From NCBI GenBank assembly GCA_002317115.1, contig DCIP01000101.1, positions 1 to 7,833 of the forward strand: DNA of 7,833 nt, read 5' to 3'. Made by a program: the position numbers and the translations under genes. This document shows, in pieces, positions 6,209-7,833 of this stretch. The number at the start of each line of letters is the position of its first letter. Positions within the stretch are counted from its first letter, which is position 1. This stretch comes from Candidatus Scybalocola fimicaballi (GTDB lineage Bacteria; Bacteroidota; Bacteroidia; Bacteroidales; Paludibacteraceae). The notes beneath the pieces were generated by a model. The model saw only the letters and a list, made by a program, of their open reading frames with translations, ran no database searches and was not told the DNA's origin.

Positions 6209-6689
6209 ATTGTTTAATCAACTTAGTGCACAATAACAACGGCAAGATTCCGAACAATCCGAATGAGCAATCAACTAAAGTCCAAAAAAACGGAATTGAA
6301 CGGATTGGCCCACAAATAAATGCCAATGGGAATATTGAAACACAACAGAACATTGCCCAATAAATAACCCATTTATTCTTAATTGGATCTTTATACGGTC
6401 CTACAAACAAAGCGGCAATCATCAGATGTGCGTATGCCAACCAGTCGAATCCATAAACCAAATATGGATATTTAGCATTTGTTTCTGTAATACCTTCCTT
6501 CACATTGTACAACCAAGCAAACAATGGTTGCATTGTATCATTCATCTGAGAAATAGTATCTGGGGTTATTGAAAATAAAGAACACAGAATATTTAATTCT
6601 AATTCAACAGGAAAAGCAGTCACACCAGCTACAACCAATGCAACCATATAGAACACAATCAATATTCTAATTTTCTTTAATGTTGTCAT
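6177..6689 (-). CDS. Conserved-looking four-helix inner-membrane protein (170 aa)
   Basis: No function is assigned. Four membrane segments can be seen at about 8-26, 81-97, 106-126 and 133-155. Basic residues in the N-terminus (KKIR), in the loop GPYKDPIKNKW (97-107) and in the tail (KLIKQYEK) put those parts in the cytoplasm, leaving a periplasmic loop of about 50 residues (28-80). Helices 2 to 4 carry a distinctive pattern (GFDWLAYAH, FVGPYKDP, FICGPIRSIPFF, DCSFGLFG) that looks like a constrained signature rather than filler, and I believe similar proteins occur elsewhere in Bacteroidota, though I can name no family. It is the first gene of the five-gene cluster, with a promoter box 38 bp upstream of its ATG, and its 3' end overlaps the next gene, suggesting translational coupling. 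Confidence 0.87.
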   Translation of the reverse strand: MTTLKKIRILIVFYMVALVVAGVTAFPVELELNILCSLFSITPDTISQMNDTMQPLFAWLYNVKEGITETNAKYPYLVYGFDWLAYAHLMIAALFVGPYKDPIKNKWVIYWAMFCCVSIFPLAFICGPIRSIPFFWTLVDCSFGLFGILPLLLCTKLIKQYEKEVAADEK

Positions 6690-6726
6690 ATACGTTTTTT
6701 ATTTAACTAGATTATATTCCTACCTA

Positions 6727-6758
6727 CAAATATACAAAAGATAGATAGTGATTCATAA
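6727..6758 (-). promoter_or_regulatory. Promoter of the five-gene cluster
   Basis: On the minus strand TTATG (6754-6758) is followed after 19 bases by TATATTTG (6727-6734). The second is an exact Bacteroidota -7 box (TAnnTTTG); the first is one base from the usual -33 TTTG form and has the right spacing. Transcription would start near 6720, about 30 bases before the ATG at 6689. The 208-bp gap between this gene and lon otherwise holds only the lon terminator and about 80 bp in which I see nothing. Confidence 0.55.
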
Positions 6759-6836
6759 TTAATTAGATAAAATCTAAAGATGCTCTGTCGACTATATCCT
6801 GCAGATCAAAGTTCGCATTATATTATTCGATTAAAT

Positions 6837-6872
6837 AAAAAATAGAGGCGTAGTTTTTACGCTACGTCTCTA
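6837..6872 (-). terminator. Intrinsic terminator of lon
   Basis: An 11-bp stem pairs TAGAGGCGTAG (6843-6853) with CTACGTCTCTA (6862-6872), with one G/T position and an 8-base loop. On the minus strand it is followed by six T (plus-strand A at 6837-6842). It lies 25 bases after the lon stop codon. The other side also has a T-rich tail (6873-6879), but no gene enters from the left. Confidence 0.88.
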
Positions 6873-6897
6873 TCTTTTTCATATCATTTCATTGCAT

Positions 6898-7833
6898 TTA
6901 CACTAATGCCAAATTGAATACATCCTGAACATTGTCGACGTAGTGGAAGGTAACACCCTCAAGATAATCAGGTTTGATCTCCTCCACATCTTTCTGATTA
7001 TCTTTGCATAAGATAATCTCCTTAATTCCAGCACGTTTAGCAGCCAATGTCTTCTCACGGATGCCTCCAACTGCTGTAACCTTGCCTCTCAACGTGATCT
7101 CACCAGACATTGCCAAGTTTGCTTTGACTTTTCTGCCTGTGAATGCCGATGCAAGAGCTGTAGCCATTGTGATACCTGCTGACGGACCATCCTTTGGTGT
7201 TGAACCGTCTGGCACATGAATATGAACTGCTGTGTCGTCGAATACAGTAGGATCGATTCCAAGTGTGTCAGCAGAACATTTCACATACTGCATCGCAAGC
7301 ATTGCCGACTCCTTCATAACATCCTTGATCTGACCTGTGACTGTCAATGTTGGATTCTTGCTTTTCGATAATGAAGTCTCAATAAACAAGATTTCTCCAC
7401 CGTAACTTGTCACAGACAAACCTGTTACGACTCCGATATTTTCGTTGCCTTCGTATAGTTCGTGAGGAATCTCCTTCTTTCCAAGGTATTCCTGGATATC
7501 ATCCACGTCGATATTCTGCTTCATCTCCTCCTTCATCACAATCTTCTTGGCAAGTTTACGATAGATCTTGCGAATCTGCTTCTCCAATCCACGCACACCA
7601 CTTTCCATTGTGTAGCCAGAAATAATCTTATTCAAAGCGTCGTCAGTGAATGTTACCTCCTCAAGCGAAACACCAAGTTCGGCTGCCACCTTTGGCACAA
7701 TATGACGCTTTGCAATCTGTAGTTTTTCCTCCTGTGAATAACCACCGATATTGATAAACTCCATACGATCTTTCAACGGTTGGCTGATATTGCTGATATC
7801 ATTCGCTGTAGCGATAAACATCACGTTAGACAA
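6898..7833 (-). CDS. lon: ATP-dependent Lon protease, C-terminal part (5' end off window)
   Basis: Lon is a cytoplasmic hexameric AAA+ serine protease that unfolds and degrades damaged and regulatory proteins. The window holds the last 311 residues and the stop; the substrate-binding N domain and Walker motifs lie off the right edge. In fragment numbering: sensor 1 FIATAND at 6-12; arginine-finger region LKDRME at 20-25; sensor 2 ESGVRGLEKQI at 77-87; then the protease domain with catalytic Ser218 in KDGPSAG and Lys261 in GGIREK. The Ser-Lys spacing of 43 matches E. coli Lon (679 and 722). The segment usually reading GLAWT before the GGE strand is GLSVT here (138-142), a mild departure. The first codon in the window, TTG, is internal leucine and not a start. 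The ATPase part and protease domain appear intact with no frameshift. A strong terminator follows, so lon is transcriptionally separate from the next cluster. Confidence 0.97.
   Translation of the reverse strand: MSNVMFIATANDISNISQPLKDRMEFINIGGYSQEEKLQIAKRHIVPKVAAELGVSLEEVTFTDDALNKIISGYTMESGVRGLEKQIRKIYRKLAKKIVMKEEMKQNIDVDDIQEYLGKKEIPHELYEGNENIGVVTGLSVTSYGGEILFIETSLSKSKNPTLTVTGQIKDVMKESAMLAMQYVKCSADTLGIDPTVFDDTAVHIHVPDGSTPKDGPSAGITMATALASAFTGRKVKANLAMSGEITLRGKVTAVGGIREKTLAAKRAGIKEIILCKDNQKDVEEIKPDYLEGVTFHYVDNVQDVFNLALV

Noticed and set aside
7831..7833. Start codon of a short 311-residue Lon-like gene at the right edge
   Set aside because: The codon is TTG within a conserved ATPase segment (sensor 1 follows directly), so the gene simply continues past the window.

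Overview
The window looks like chromosomal DNA of a Bacteroidota member, most likely Bacteroidales. This rests on AT-rich intergenic DNA, three exact matches to the Bacteroidota -7 promoter box (TAnnTTTG), mostly weak Shine-Dalgarno sequences, and the character of the AspRS and Lon proteins. Genus cannot be fixed from the sequence alone. Two housekeeping genes, both cut by the window edges and both on the minus strand, flank an accessory block.

Layout: (1) 1-1249, minus: the first 416 codons of aspS (aspartyl-tRNA synthetase), 3' end off the left edge. (2) 1405-1704, minus: a 99-residue conserved hypothetical protein with its own strong intrinsic terminator (1339-1378). (3) 1705-2002: AT-rich intergenic DNA with an imperfect 28-bp direct repeat in tandem (26-bp period) and a promoter box. 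(4) 2003-2788, plus: a complete single-domain voltage-gated cation channel of the NaChBac/NavAb type with an unusual TIEGWYD selectivity filter. (5) 2791-2821: a shared bidirectional terminator. (6) 2839-6689, minus: five closely spaced genes read from right to left, namely a four-helix membrane protein, a three-helix membrane protein with a probable periplasmic domain, a MoxR-type AAA+ ATPase, a DUF2201-like VWA protein whose metallopeptidase motif is degenerate, and a small TerB-like protein. (7) 6843-6872: lon terminator. (8) 6898-7833, minus: the C-terminal part of the Lon protease.

The most interesting unit is the five-gene cluster. A MoxR ATPase next to a VWA protein with an intact MIDAS is a classic remodelling-chaperone pair. 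Adding a TerB-like protein and two unrecognised membrane proteins suggests a membrane-linked stress-response or complex-assembly module, related in logic to the Ter-associated VWA/ATPase systems. The second point of interest is the convergent ion channel: its filter carries Glu-Gly and a downstream Asp, features associated with calcium rather than sodium selectivity in prokaryotic channels. Any functional link between channel and cluster is inference from adjacency only. I saw no tRNA, rRNA, CRISPR array, insertion sequence or attachment site.
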